From Aphrocallistes beatrix (taxonomy: Eukaryota; Porifera; Hexactinellida; Sceptrulophora; Aphrocallistidae): DNA of 64,000 nucleotides. The notes beneath the pieces are model-generated. The model was not told where the DNA came from, made no database searches, and saw nothing but the letters and a program-made list of their open reading frames with translations. The stretch lies in NCBI GenBank assembly GCA_963281255.1, contig OY725488.1:2641986-2705985 (forward strand), written 5' to 3'. This document shows positions 22,170 to 34,270 of the stretch, piece by piece (within the stretch, counting starts at the first letter, position 1; each line of letters begins with the position of its first letter). A program made the position numbers and the translations under genes.

Positions 22170-25100
22170 ATGGCATCTGGAAAGAATAGACGATTGTATT
22201 CCGACGAATATATCAAATATGGTTTTACTTCGATCAATATCAATAACATTGAGCGTCCACAATGCGTTATCTGCATTAAAACACTTTCTGCTGACAGCAT
22301 GAAACCAAGCCTTTTGAGTAGGCATTTTGAAACATGTCATCCTGAACTTAAAGGCAGAGATCCCTCATATTTTTAAACGAAAAGAAAGTGGTGTAAAGAA
22401 AGCCCGATTAGATACCACTGGAACGTTTAATCAGCTTTCAGTTTCGGCAATTGAAGCGTCTTATGCTATTTCCTTGAAAATAGCTCAACAAAAGAAACCA
22501 CATACAATTGGGGAAACTTTGATCCTTCCTTGCATCAAAGAAGCAGTTAAGTTAATGTTAGGTGAAGATGACGTTAAGAAATTAGCACCATTATCCATTT
22601 CCAATAACACTGTTCACCGTCGTATCGTAAATATGTCAGAAGATGTCAAGTTACAAGTTGTATCTGAGATGAAAACAGCACCATTGGGTTTATTCAGTAT
22701 CCAGTTAGATGAGTCAACAGATGTAGCTTCATGTACTCAGCTAATTTGCTTTGCCAGATATATCCATGATAGGGAATTCAAAGAAGATTTTCTCTTTTGT
22801 CTGCCTTTACAAACAACAACAAGAGGAATTGATGTTTTTGAAAAAGTTAACGGATTCTTTATCGATAACGGTTTGGTCTGGCAAAACCTATGTGGTGTCT
22901 GTACTGATGGGGCTCCTGCAATGTTAGGACGTCATTCAGGATTTCAAGCCCGAGTTAGAACTCAAGTTCCAGAAGTTTTGTCACTTCATTGCATGATACA
23001 TAGACATGCTCTTGCTGCTAAAACACTCCCACCTTTGCTTTTGGATGTTATGTCTGGGGTTATAAAATTGGTAAACTATATTAAGAGTAGTTCTTTGAAT
23101 ACACGTCTATTTCGAGAGTTATGTAAAGATCTAGATGCGAGTTCAGAAACCCTTCTATTTCACACAGAAGTGCGCTGGTTATCTAGAGGCAATGTTGTTA
23201 AGGATACCGCCCGTGAAAAACCCATAGGTTTGGCTTACAGCATATATCAAGAATAGAGATATATAAGATGTTAAGCGTGGGCAGGTAGTGCAATTAAAAA
23301 ATATTGAGACATGCCAAACAGTTTTTGGTTCGCATTTTTAGTTTTTGAGTTACAGCGTCTCAAAGTCGGTTTTCATTTTCTGTTTTTCCCTAGCACATCT
23401 TAATGGTAAGCCCTCCTCCACTCTGTGATTTTTTTGAAACACATGTTTGGATCAAATGCTTCGAAAATTTATTCATATATAGTTTATAAAATTTGGAATC
23501 GCATAGAACCAAAAGAAAGTTAAAATAATCAAAATTGTTAATTTTATAGGGGTTTGAAAAAAAATTGCCAAAAAACGGCGAAAAAAGCCAGATTTTCTTT
23601 GGAAATCACCAATAAAATCACAAATTTATAAGATATCGAAAATCGAGTGGTCCTACGCTCACCGCCTAATGATATGGAACAACTCCTGAAATTTTCAAAC
23701 CTCTATCTCAAAGCAATTTTGAGTTAAAATTTTTGAAAGAGCGACAATTTTGGAATTTTAAAGTCCCGAGATATAGGGATTTGAAGTTTTGATGTTATGA
23801 ACGATGTAAAATGACCTATTAACAATAAATAAAAGCATCCATGGGCATTTAATCGCATGTATAGTGATGAATTAGATGTATTTCAACAGATTTTGGTGAA
23901 AATAGCAAAATTATACTGAAAATTCACAAATTACCTTGAGGCCTCTAACCCCGAATATTTTGAACCAATTAGGGAATATAATTCATATTCCTAGCACTAC
24001 AAAGTATAATACATCGGTTTAGAATGAATAAAGAGCTTCTTAAAAGTATATTAGGAAGTTAGAGCGAGAGTCTACGACTTTTAGTTTTCAAGTTAGGATT
24101 TTCGAAAAATGCTACGTCATCACGTGATAAAAATTTAAAACTTAGCATTCCTTTCCATGTAGTACACTTATTATTTAAGAATCAGATATATACCGTCTTG
24201 AAAAGTATATTAGGAATTGAGAGCTAAGAATTTGGGTGTATATTTCCCGAGATATGGAGGAATCTGTTTTTGGACCATAAATGGGGGGCTTTGACCTAAT
24301 TTTGGAGATAAATGCTTTGAACTTCCGAAATAATCATGTTGAGTGCTTCAAAATTTCTGTATACATTGCTAGTGACTATTGCATTGTTTTTTGAGTATAA
24401 TAGCTACTTTCGGGAACTTATTTCATGACAAGATTCGCCATTTTCTATTATATTCAAAGTTCTCCATAGAATTTGTATTACAATAAAATCGATGATAACT
24501 CAAGAAATATTTACTTTTTGACAAAGAGATGTTTGAGGAACCTATATATTATCATATATATCCTTTCATTTAAGATTATAATAGATTATATATCTTCAAT
24601 AGTTTTTAAGCATTGACATCGAGCACTTTCGGGGCCATAGAGAGGTTTGATGTCCGAACTTGACCTACAATATACTATAACTTACGAACTAATGGTCGGA
24701 TCTGAACAAATTTTTTTTAAAACTGTTCAGAATTCTTTTCTATACACAATAGCTAATATCACAATTGCCATTTCCCGAGCATTTTAGAAATGAAGTCCCT
24801 CATAAAGATATTTTTGATTGGATTTTAAGTGCCTCTTTTTCTAAATTCATCTGTTTTATAATATTTAAAGGGGCCAAAACCATTTTGAGGTTCATATAAT
24901 TGAAAAAATATCAGATAAGTTAGAAAATAATTGATGAATGCGCCGCAAAACCACGAATAACTTTCCGAATTTTAGTACGACTGAGCTTTAGGTGCTCAGT
25001 TCTAGAATATCAAAATAAATACCGTCCAACAATTACGATTAGATGGTAGACTACTCAATAATCCGATGGAATTAGCAATAAAAAATTTCACCATTTTTTT

Positions 25101-25895
25101 TTATGTCAGGCGATGTTTTTCGAGGGCGGTATCCTTAAGCGAGTGTTTGAATTACGAGCCGAAATTCAAGAGTTTATTTTGCAAAAGAATAAACAAGACT
25201 TTATGTTGCATTTTAACATTGTCGAGCAGAGCCTAAAACTTGCCTACCTTGTTGATATTTTTTCTCAACTGAATAGACTAAATTTATCCATTCAAGGAAT
25301 AGAAAACACGATACTTGACTTTGTGGATAAGGTCAATGCATTCATAATGAAACTAGAGCTGTGGAGTGGTCAAATTAGCAAAGGAAAATTGGACCAGTTT
25401 CATACTTTGAATGCACTCACTACGGAGAAGAAGACAGTTTTAGATGTTGAAACGAAAGAGGTAATTCTGGTGCACTTGAGAGCACTACAGAAAGAATTTT
25501 TGTCATATTTTGAAGATGTGAATGACAGAGATTTCAAATTTGTCAGAAATCCTTTCAAAGTTGATTTTAATCCGATCCCAGAAGCCGAACAGGAAGAATT
25601 CATTGAATTGATCAATGATAGCAATGCAAAAGAATTGTTCGCTGAAGTTCATCTGATTAGTTTCTGGTGCAAGATGGTCAATGCCTACCCCAAAGTATCT
25701 TAACTGGCTATTAGACTGCTACTCCCATTTCCTTCCACTTACTTGTGTGAATCCGGTTTTTCGACACTGTTTCACATAAAAACCAAACACAGGAATCGAT
25801 TGTCTGTTCAAGACGACATGCGATGTGCAATTGCAAAGACTTCGCCTGACATTAAGATACTAGCTGCATTGAAGCAATCGCAACCGTCTCATTAA
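22170..25895 (+). pseudogene. hAT transposase (ZBED5/SCAND3-like), nearly intact but broken three times
   Basis: hAT transposases excise and insert DNA with 8-bp duplications. The gene starts at ATG 22170 with a BED-type zinc finger (CVICIKTL...HFETCH). It continues with LDESTD (first catalytic Asp), GVCTDGAPAMLG (second Asp), RWLSRGN (conserved Trp) and the C-terminal dimerisation domain (YLCESGFSTL), ending at TAA 25893-25895. Three defects are visible: one extra T in a T-run near 22368-22375 shifts the frame, TTAA element E2 sits between codons at 23198, and an in-frame TAA lies at 25701-25703. E2 plus its duplication is 1937 bp, and the frame resumes exactly after it. Few defects suggest recent inactivation. 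Confidence 0.9.
23202..25134 (+). mobile_element. E2: complete family E element in the hAT transposase
   Basis: 1933 bp, flanked by TTAA at 23198-23201 and 25135-25138; the host frame is contiguous when it is removed. The left end is ggataccgcccgtgaaaaac and the right end is the complement of ggataccgccctcgaaaaac. The ends share only about 13 bp and then differ, so the element is asymmetric and can be oriented. No reading frame of note, so it is non-autonomous. Confidence 0.95.
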
Positions 25896-26432
25896 CACAC
25901 GTAATTTATTATACAGTACGTTATATATAAATCTACTCCTCAAAGCAATTCTTTCTAGTAAATAAACATTCATACAATAAACTCAACTATACTTTTTCAC
26001 AGGGGTACGCGGTAAATTTTCTATCTCGAAGGGGTACGTGAGTTAGGAAAGGTTGGGAATCACTGGTTTAGAATGAATAAAGAGGTTCCAAAAAGTATAT
26101 TAGGAAGTTAGAGCGAAAGTCTATGACTTTTAGTTTCCAAGTTAGGATTTTCGAAAAATGCTACGTCATCACATGACAAAAATCAGAAACTTACATTCTA
26201 TACGATGTAGTGCAATTATTATCAATGAATCATTGTACACTTATAAAAAGTATATTAGGAAGGTGAACTAAGAATTTGGGCTTATATTTACAGAGATAGA
26301 GATATTACTTTTTGGACCATAAATGGGGGTTTTTGACCGAATCTAGGAGGTCCAAGGCCAGAACCTTTTTATCATTTTTAGATCCTTATAGGGGTTTTCA
26401 TAATATCATAACACTATTTATTAATTAATTAA

Positions 26433-26537
26433 CCCTACTTGGACTCGGAATGTTGAAGTGAAAGTGAAAGTGAATTGAAAGTGAAAATGAAAATAGGATT
26501 TTTATATTTATACTTTGTACCCCAAGTCCAAGTCGGG
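26433..26537. mobile_element. 105-bp piggyBac-like MITE
   Basis: TTAA lies at 26429-26432 and 26538-26541. Termini CCCTACTTGGACTCGG and the complement of CCCGACTTGGACTTGG start with CCC, as in piggyBac. The interior is gtgaaagtgaaa repeats. Confidence 0.65.
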
Positions 26538-27793
26538 TTAAAACTTGTTTGAATTTAGGAATCGGCCCTCCCACTTTAAATTTGCTTCCGATGCCCACCC
26601 CTGGCCATTACTACTATTTAACGCATCTAAGTTCATAGCTTCTCTCATTATGATGTCTGATGCTTTACTTCATTTCCATCTCTCTCACGTGCATTTCAGC
26701 ACAAAGATGTTGATTTTATAGATGTTAAACCCCTAATACTGGGAACAAATGCAACTATCGATGCATTTCGCCCCCTTAAAATTTAAAGCTACTGAAAATT
26801 GTAAATAATGCGTTTTTAACGCATTTATCAGTTGGTTTTAACTTATTTAAGGATACCGCCCTCGAAAAACATCGCCTGACATTGAAAAAAATGGTGAATT
26901 TTTTTATTGCTAATTTCATTGTATTACTGAGCGGTCTACCATCTGTCGTACTTGTTGGACAGTATTTATTTTGATTTTTATGAGTTAACCCCCTAAAGTT
27001 GAGCGTACTAAAAATTGAAAAATTATTAGAGTTTTTTGACGCATTCACCAATTAGTTTTTAACTTGTTTGATATTTTTTAATGATATGGACCTTAACATT
27101 ATTTTGGCACCTTTGGAGATTATATAACACAAATATTTAGAAGAATGATCAAATAAAATCCAAACAAAATAGCTCTATAAGGGAATTCATTTATATAATG
27201 ATCGGGAAATGGTACAATTGCACTATCTTACACTCCCAACTTTTTTTAGAATTACCATAATACCTGTTTACGTGTTGATAGAACTTCCTTCAGGAAGCTG
27301 AATGAGCGAAAGAGAACCAAAATCGGTTGAAATTCAACCAAGTTACACCGATTTTAATGTTACAAGCCAAAGTCTATGGGAAAATGTTGCTATACTGAAT
27401 GATGCTGTATAATGTATTACTAATGGTTGTGCAATGATATCGCGATCTGCATACTTCCTTTTGAATCCTTACTATCTTACACAGTCAATATTAGACGTTA
27501 CTATTTTAAGATCGAGATTTGGTAGTTATGATATGCAAAATCCAATCATATTGTTTATTCAAGTTCACTGCTGCTAATACTAATTAGATGAATTTGTAGA
27601 CTCTGAATTTGAATACAGCAGCCATCAAACTAGTCTACATAAGTATATAGCCGCTGGTGTGCTTTAGCGAGATAGAGAGCAGCAGCAGCAGCGTGGTAAA
27701 GTACAATAATTAAAGAGCAAATATCATTTTAATTAACATAATAATTATACAGCGATTATCGGAATTACCGTGCATACGATGGCTTTTATATTA

Positions 27794-28940
27794 TCTTTGC
27801 TATTAAAACTCGATTAATGTATATACAGTGCCCGGACAAAAGTATTCGACCACCACAGAAACCGCCATACAAATAGTATTAAAGTGGGTCTATTCATAAA
27901 ATAATATGTACTCAAACTGTAAGGAATACTCCATTTTTTATTTCAAATTCGTAAACTACACATTCTAATTACTCATAATTGATAGCCACAGCTTAATTAC
28001 TAACTCCCAAGATGATAAATATCAACATTTGATACCTGATGCTACTTGTCCCAAGTCACAGCCATTATATATGATGGCGTTTAGTGACACAAAGTGGCAT
28101 AGGTTGATAATTTTTTACATAAGAATAAGTAATTGAGTTGAAACTGTCAATTATGAGTAATTAGAATGTGGAGATTACGAGTTTGAACTAAAAATAGAGT
28201 ATTTTCTACTGTTTAAGGACATGTTCCTTTTTTAATCAGATCTAATTTAATACTATTTGTATGGAAGTTTTCGTGGTGGTCGAATACTTTTGTCTGGGCA
28301 GTGTATATCTGCAACAAATTGATTGAAGAAACTGTCAGGCGCAGAAAGCTGATTTTTGGCGTGTTGGAGTCTTTTGGCTATGGCTCCACTAAGTTCTGAC
28401 CTCAGATGAAAATGTCGACTCATGATGGAACGTCTAATTCCATGATCAGTCGACATTTTCGTCTGAGGTTGCCACCTTTTTTTATAACTAGAAATTTAAG
28501 TTTTTAGACTATAACTCAGCCATTTTAGGTGATAGAATGCTGAAATTTTTATAGAATGAGTATATTAATATTCTTCACATATAATACTGTTGTGACTAAT
28601 TGTGGCAATCTGAACGAACAATTTGACCAAACGAAGTAATTATAGAATTTGAGTGAAGAACAAACGAAGTAAATAACATAAAGATTGGGTTTGATGAATA
28701 TATAATCATCCTAAGTGACTACATGACTTTCGTCTGCTTGGGTGGTCTTGGGTGGCTGCTCGAGTGGCTGTACTAAACTATAACAATACAACTAGTGAAC
28801 GAGCGAAACCGAAACTTTCGGCCAAAATCAATTTCGGTCGTTCACTAGATACAACTATCATCAAAACTGATTTCTCATCATTCCGTTATGACATCATCAT
28901 TGCACAGCAAAAATTGAAAAATTGGTGATTTTTGTGCTAA
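27794..28940 (+). mobile_element. HINE copy 5 with Tc1 MITE and another insert
   Basis: The TC end is at 27794 (tctttgctattaaaactcga). A Tc1 palindromic MITE (27826-28303) sits in the TA tract, and the body runs from 28304. Positions about 28575-28850 are foreign: an unknown block ending in a 60-bp hairpin (tagtgaacga ... tcgttcacta, 28793-28852). The body resumes at 28853 and stops near 28940 before the GC end. Confidence 0.7.
27826..28303. mobile_element. Tc1-type palindromic MITE
   Basis: 478 bp, cagtgcccggacaaaagtat and complement, TA flanks, nearly palindromic (centre near 28075, atatatgatggcg). Confidence 0.8.
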
Positions 28941-29714
28941 AACTCTAATTGTGGTTCAGTAATCAAATTTTATCAAGCAATGACTAGAATCAATAAGATT
29001 GGATTTTTGTTTTGGGATTTTGCATATCATAACTACCAAAATCTCGATCTTAAAATAATAACGTCTAATATTGACTGTGTAAGATAGTAAGGATTCAAAA
29101 GGAAGTATGCAGATCGCGATATCATTGCACAACCATTAGTAATACATTATACAGCATCATTCAGTATAGCAACATTTTCCCATAGACTTTGGCTTGTAAC
29201 ATTAATACCGGTGTAACTTGCTTGAATCTCACCGATTTTGGTTCTCTTTCGCTCATTCCGCTTCCTGAAGGAAGTTCTATCAACACGTAAACAGGTATTA
29301 TGGTAATTCTAAAAAAAGTTGGGGGTATAAGATAGTGCAATTGTACCCGGGAAATCGCCTGTTTTATATCAGATATTTAGCGATCACTGGATCAGAAATA
29401 AAATTCTGATCGTTTCAAAAAAAATTTATTTGGATCCGACCATTTGTTCGTGATATATCGCTTACTATAGGTAAAGTTCGGGTATAATATCTCTCTATGG
29501 CCCCGAAAGAAGCCGATGTCATATCTTAAAAACTATTGAAGATATATAATCTATTACACTCTTTAATAAACGGACATATGCGAAAATGTATAGGTTCCTC
29601 AAACATTCTTTTGTCAAAAAATAAATATTTCTCGACTTATCATTGATTTGATTGTAATACAAATTCTATGGATAACTTTGAATATATTAGAAAATGGCGA
29701 ATCTAATCATTAAT

Positions 29715-30181
29715 TAAGATCATTCATCCCAATTTTCCAAATCTGGATTTTCCAAATATAGACTAACTAATGAATTGGGAAGTTATAAGAGGATTGAAAT
29801 TACAAATATACGAATTCTGAATACTCAGTCGAATGTGATGAGATTAAATTGTACAGAAAAGTGTGAATCCAAACACACTGTTCAAAACAAATTGGAAACT
29901 AATTAATTGATCGCGGAGTGGTTCTACGACAGTTTCAGTCTGAAAATGTTTTCGACATAGCTGTAATTTATTACACTATTTTGATAGTCCCAAAATAGAT
30001 GAAAAAATAGAAACCAAAAAAAGTTGGGGGGCTAGAGCCCCAGACCCCTCTATTCCGACGCCCCTGGTAATGGCTATTGACAAGGCTGCACTTGCCTGAC
30101 CGAAAATAGGATTCATGATTGACTGTGATTTTCTCATTATGTGCTGCCCAGTTGCATAATTTAGCTCCTTTCTATTATTTT
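29715..30181. other. unassigned stretch with an old repeat scrap
   Basis: No gene is recognised. Positions 30010-30065 (ggggggctagagccccagac and following) look like the end of an old DNA transposon or LINE-associated repeat. A minus-strand open frame crosses into the sequence beyond E5 (see rejected items). Confidence 0.4.
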
Positions 30182-30185
30182 TTAA

Positions 30186-32126
30186 GGATACCGCCCTCGA
30201 AAAATCTTGCCTGGCGTAAAAAAAAACTGCAAAATTTTTTATTGCTAATTTCATTGTATTACTGATCGGTCTACCATCTGATAGCACTATTTGGACGGCA
30301 TTTTTTTTTGTTTTTTGCGAAATAACCCCCTAAAGATTAGCGTTAATAAAAATTGAAAAATTATTAGAGGATTTTAACTCATTTACCAATTAGTTTTTAA
30401 CTTATTTGATATTTTTTTAATGATATGAACCTTAACATTGTTTTAGCACCTTTGGAGATTATAAAACACAAAGATTTAAAAAAATGGGCAAATAAAATCC
30501 AAACAAAATAGCTCTATAAGGGAGTTAATTTATATAATCCTCGGGAAATCGCAAGTTTGATCTCAGATATTTAGCGATCACTAGGTCAGGAATAAAATTC
30601 TGATCGGTTCAAAAAAAAGTTTGTTCGGATCCGACCATTTGTTCTTGAGATATCGCATATTATAGGTAAAGTACGGCCATAATATCCCTCTAAGGTCCCG
30701 AAAGAGGCTGATGTCATATCTTAAAAACTATTGTAGATATATAATATATTATATCCTTAAATAAAAGGATATATGCGAAAATATATAGGTTCCTCGACCA
30801 TTCCTTTGTCAAAAAATAAATATTTCTCGACTTATCATTGATTTAATTGTAATACAAATTCTATGGAGAACTTTGAATCTATTAGAAAATAGCGAATCTA
30901 ATCATTAAACATGTGTCCAAATTTAGCTATTATGCTAAATAGTGAATACAATTGTCGCTAATAATATGTACAGTAAAATTGGAGAACTTTTGATAATTAT
31001 TTTGAAAGTTCTGGCCTTGGACCTCGCAGATTCGGTCAAAAACCCCCATTTAGGGTCCAAAAAGAGATATCTCTCTAACTTTGTAAATACAAGTCCAAAT
31101 TCTTAGTTCTCACTCCCTAATATACTTTTTATGAGTGTACATATAAGATTCTTTGATAATAATTGCACTACACCCTATAGAATGTTAAGTTTTTGATTTT
31201 TGTCAGATGATGACGTAGCATTTTTCGAAAATCCTAACTTCGAAACTAAAAGTCGTAGACTTTCGCTCTAACTTCCTAATATACTTTTTGGAAGCTTTTT
31301 ATTCATTCTAAACTGATAGATTATACTTCGCAGTGCCAGGAATATGAAATATTATCTACAATTATCCTAAAATATTCGGAGTTAGCGGCCTCATGGAAAT
31401 TTGTGGATTTTCAGGGTACATTTGCTATTTTTTGTAAATATTTGGCTTTAATATACCTAAATCAGCAGTATAGATGCGAATAAATGTATGTGGATGCTTA
31501 TGTGCATTATTAATAACTCATTTTACATTCTTCTTAACACCTAAACTTAAAATCTCTATATCTCGGGACTTTAAAATTTCATAATTGACCGTCTTCACAG
31601 AATTATTTCTCAAATTTGGTTTGAGATAGAAGTTTGAAAATTTCAAGAGTTGTTTCATATCATTAGGCGATGAACGTAGGACCACCATTTTTTGGATACA
31701 TTCTAACTCGGTGATTTTATTCATGATTTCCCAAAAAAAACAGACATTTTTCGCCGTTTTTTGGCCCTTTTTTTTCGGACACCGATAAAATTTACAATAT
31801 TTGTCATTTTAACTTTCTTCTGGTCCTATGAAGTTGCAAATATGGTAGACTATCTATGATTCGATTTTGGAAGCGTTTGATTCCTTGGTATGTCCTAAAC
31901 AATTCATTGAGTGCCTAAATTTCTACCATTAAGATGTGCTAGCGGAAAATGTAAAAAACAGACTTTGAGACACTGTATCTCAAAATCTAGAAATGAGAAT
32001 CAAAAACGGTTTGGAATGTGCCAGTATTTCTTGATGGAGATACCTCCCCACGCTTAACATCTCTTATAGCTCTACTTTCATCGTATGCTGTAATGCAAAT
32101 CATACGTTTTTTCGAGGGCGGTATCC
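30186..32126 (-). mobile_element. E5: complete family E element
   Basis: 1941 bp, TTAA at 30182-30185 and 32127-32130. Its right end is at 30186 and its left end at 32126, so it is reversed relative to E2 and close to it in length. It has the same landmarks: a taagcgtgggg block, tatctcgggactttaaaatt, and the internal tattatatcc region. No transposase. Confidence 0.9.
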
Positions 32127-33293
32127 TTAAGCCTTTACCATAAATACCAACCGTTTTCACTCTTTCTATTGGGATAATTTCATCAGTGTCTCTTTTTTTC
32201 ATTAAGGTTGGCCTTTCCTATAATAGCTAACTTTTGACTTTTTCAACCGATTCATTTAAATTTTTCAGTGCAGATTTGAATCGCAAAGTTATCTGCAAAA
32301 CTGCATTAAGGTTGGTGTTTCCCATGCGAAACTTGTTTTTTATTAAAAATGTGCCCAAATTGCTTATTCATCATTTTTAGATCCTTATAGGGGTTCTAAA
32401 CAATAATCCCTATTTTTATAACTCCAGCACCAATATTTCGCCACTTTGAGCCACTTGTATCACCTGCAGCCGTATTCACTAAGATCTTAAGCACTAAGAT
32501 CGATCTTAAGTCTTAAGATCGATCTTAAGTCTTAAGATCGATCTTAGTTAAGATCGATCTTAAGATCGAACTTAGAGCTATTCACTAAGAATTAAGATCG
32601 ATCTTAAGATCGATCTTAGTTAAGATCGATCTTAAGATAGAACTTAGAAATAACGTTAGGGTTAATATGATTAGAATATAGCATTATACTAATCAAATAC
32701 AAAACTGAACTATAATATTAGTAATGGTAAGTGGTCATTTATTATTGATCTAGTGAAAATAAACTATATTTCTTCTTTTTGTTCAAAATTGGGGCAATTA
32801 ATGTCAATATTAGGAGCAAAGAAGATTGATTAACCCACTCCTGTAAGACATAGCTTCTATCTATGTAGTTGTACCGCCTGGAATGCCTGCTAGTGAGTCT
32901 CTTACATATCTGTGGTGAAATCTTTGTTTTAACTTTGAATTCTATTATGAAAATTCAATGTTTTATGCATGTAATCTATAATTATTCTACACTAGTCAAT
33001 ATCAAAGGAAGAGCTATCAAAGAGCACAAGTTATACCTCATGGATTCATAATATTATATTAAACAAAACATATAAACGACGTGTCTTTATATATTGTAAC
33101 ATGAAAACCTCTCTAAAACAAAGTATAAACACTGGATATGAGAAGTACAATAAATTGAACTCTATCGACGGTAAAATTTCTGCGTCATTTGGTGTTACGA
33201 AAATAATTGGTGTCATTAGTGGTTATGGTAAGTCGGCGTCCTCTCGTGTATATAAATTGCTGCTGAGTACTTGCATTAACAATACCAAACCAA

Positions 33294-33864
33294 ATGGACA
33301 AATCCCGCAAAGCAAATTGGACCAGAGAAGAAGAGTGCAGTCTCATTAATGAAATTGAATCAGCAGGTGATATTTTGAGAGGCTCAGGAATTCTGCTGAC
33401 AAAAACAGGAAGCCAGAAAGACTGGAGGGGGTACAAACACTGCTGGACAGGTAGAAGACGAGGACATGCAATTATATCAGCAGATAGAAGTATTTCTGAC
33501 TCTGCAGATCGGGTAACAGAGATGTTTCAAAACACCCTTGCTTTTAGCGGAATTACAGGTGCTGCTGATCTTTTTCAAAGCACCAGCTGAGAACAATGAA
33601 ATTCCAATAGCATCAACAGTATCAGCTGCAGGTCCTGTTGAATTTGAAGATACTCCAATTTTAGAGTCTCCAGAAGTTGAAATCCCGACAATATATACTC
33701 GTAAGCCATCAAAGAAAAGTCGGAAGAGAAGGCGAACTGTTGATGAGCAAGATGATTCGGTCGAACTCTTGAAGGCTGCAGACTTACTTCCATTACAGCA
33801 GGTTGATGAAGAGCAGAGGGACTATTATAGATTGAAACGTCAGAGACTGAAAAAATCATTGTGA
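33294..33864 (+). pseudogene. Myb/SANT-like DNA-binding protein of the Harbinger-like element
   Basis: Starts at ATG 33294. Residues 1-35 (KANWTREEECSLINEIES...ILRG) match the start of the Myb/SANT-like domain used by Harbinger elements to bind transposon ends and recruit the nuclease. The frame then breaks near 33385. The C-terminal tail resumes in another frame (33598-33864) with an acidic stretch, a basic KKSRKRRR nuclear-localisation-type motif and a final helix (EEQRDYYRLKRQRLKKSL). At least one frameshift makes this copy non-functional. Confidence 0.65.
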
Positions 33865-34046
33865 ATAGGAAAATAGGATCAAAGTGATTATTATCAGTCA
33901 TGTGAATCAATATATAAAGCCTGTCTCTATAATTGTGCATATTAGAATGATTATATGATCAAAGAATGTATGTTTGTTTATTCATACAAATCCAAAAAGA
34001 ATTTGCCACGAATATAGCATGTGATACATGTTGCGATGTTACACAC

Positions 34047-34251
34047 TGTTGTAACACTGTTTAGGAATCTAGAATGTTCTTAACTCAACTGTAGCAGTAG
34101 GTTCTTATAGAGCTTCCTATCAGGGAGTGAAATAGCATATTTAGTACTATATAGGTATGTTCTAGATGTTAAGTTGTGTGTGTTGGTATTACTACGAATT
34201 CATTAATTACTATTGGTTACGTGCCGAGATTACAGTTATACAATTACGACA
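34047..34251 (+). repeat. 5' LTR (205 bp)
   Basis: Starts TGTTGTAACACTG and ends TACGACA. A tactatataggt stretch about 120 bp in could serve as a TATA-like element. The sequence immediately downstream (ctgacgacgaagataaaag) does not begin with the TGG expected of a tRNA 3'-end primer site. Confidence 0.95.
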
Positions 34252-34270
34252 CTGACGACGAAGATAAAAG

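Larger units (their letters stand above)
21899..26065 (+). mobile_element. hAT element with 8-bp duplication, itself interrupted by E2
   Basis: Termini are cagtggttcccacctggggt and the complement of cagtgattcccaaccttt. The 8-bp duplication GTTTAGAA lies at 21891-21898 and 26066-26073, as expected for hAT. The span is 4167 bp, or 2230 bp without E2 and its duplicated TTAA. It carries one transposase gene. Confidence 0.95.
21269..26363 (+). mobile_element. E3: family E copy interrupted by a hAT element
   Basis: The left end ggataccgccctcgaaaaac follows TTAA at 21265-21268, itself inside a scrap of another E copy (about 21215-21264). Sequence matches full E copies to 21898, continues after the hAT at 26066, and stops near 26363 (ccaaggccagaac). 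The right end is missing. Confidence 0.75.
27211..29347. mobile_element. long-TIR DNA transposon with 8-bp duplication, non-coding
   Basis: 2137 bp. Terminal repeats begin ggtacaattgcactatctta and extend about 340 bp (27211-27555 and 29000-29347). The duplication CGGGAAAT lies at 27203-27210 and 29348-29355. There is no transposase. The centre holds about 240 bp of own sequence including an agcagcagcagcag run (27690) and a HINE insertion. The superfamily is undetermined: the 8-bp duplication with long arms could be hAT, Merlin or Mutator-related. Confidence 0.8.
26851..29714 (-). mobile_element. E4: family E copy interrupted by a long-TIR element
   Basis: It begins after TTAA (26847-26850) with the right end in reverse orientation, reaches 27210, and resumes at 29348 past the inserted element. 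It then runs to about 29714 and stops without a left end. More diverged from E2 than E3 is. Confidence 0.7.

Noticed and set aside
27680..27700. CAG repeat as a coding polyglutamine tract
   Set aside because: Only about five units, in a non-coding transposon interior.
29976..32202. Minus-strand open frame that stays open across E5 once the element is removed
   Set aside because: The joined segment is short, resembles nothing known, and its continuation past F4 needs a frameshift and meets a stop. It could be chance.
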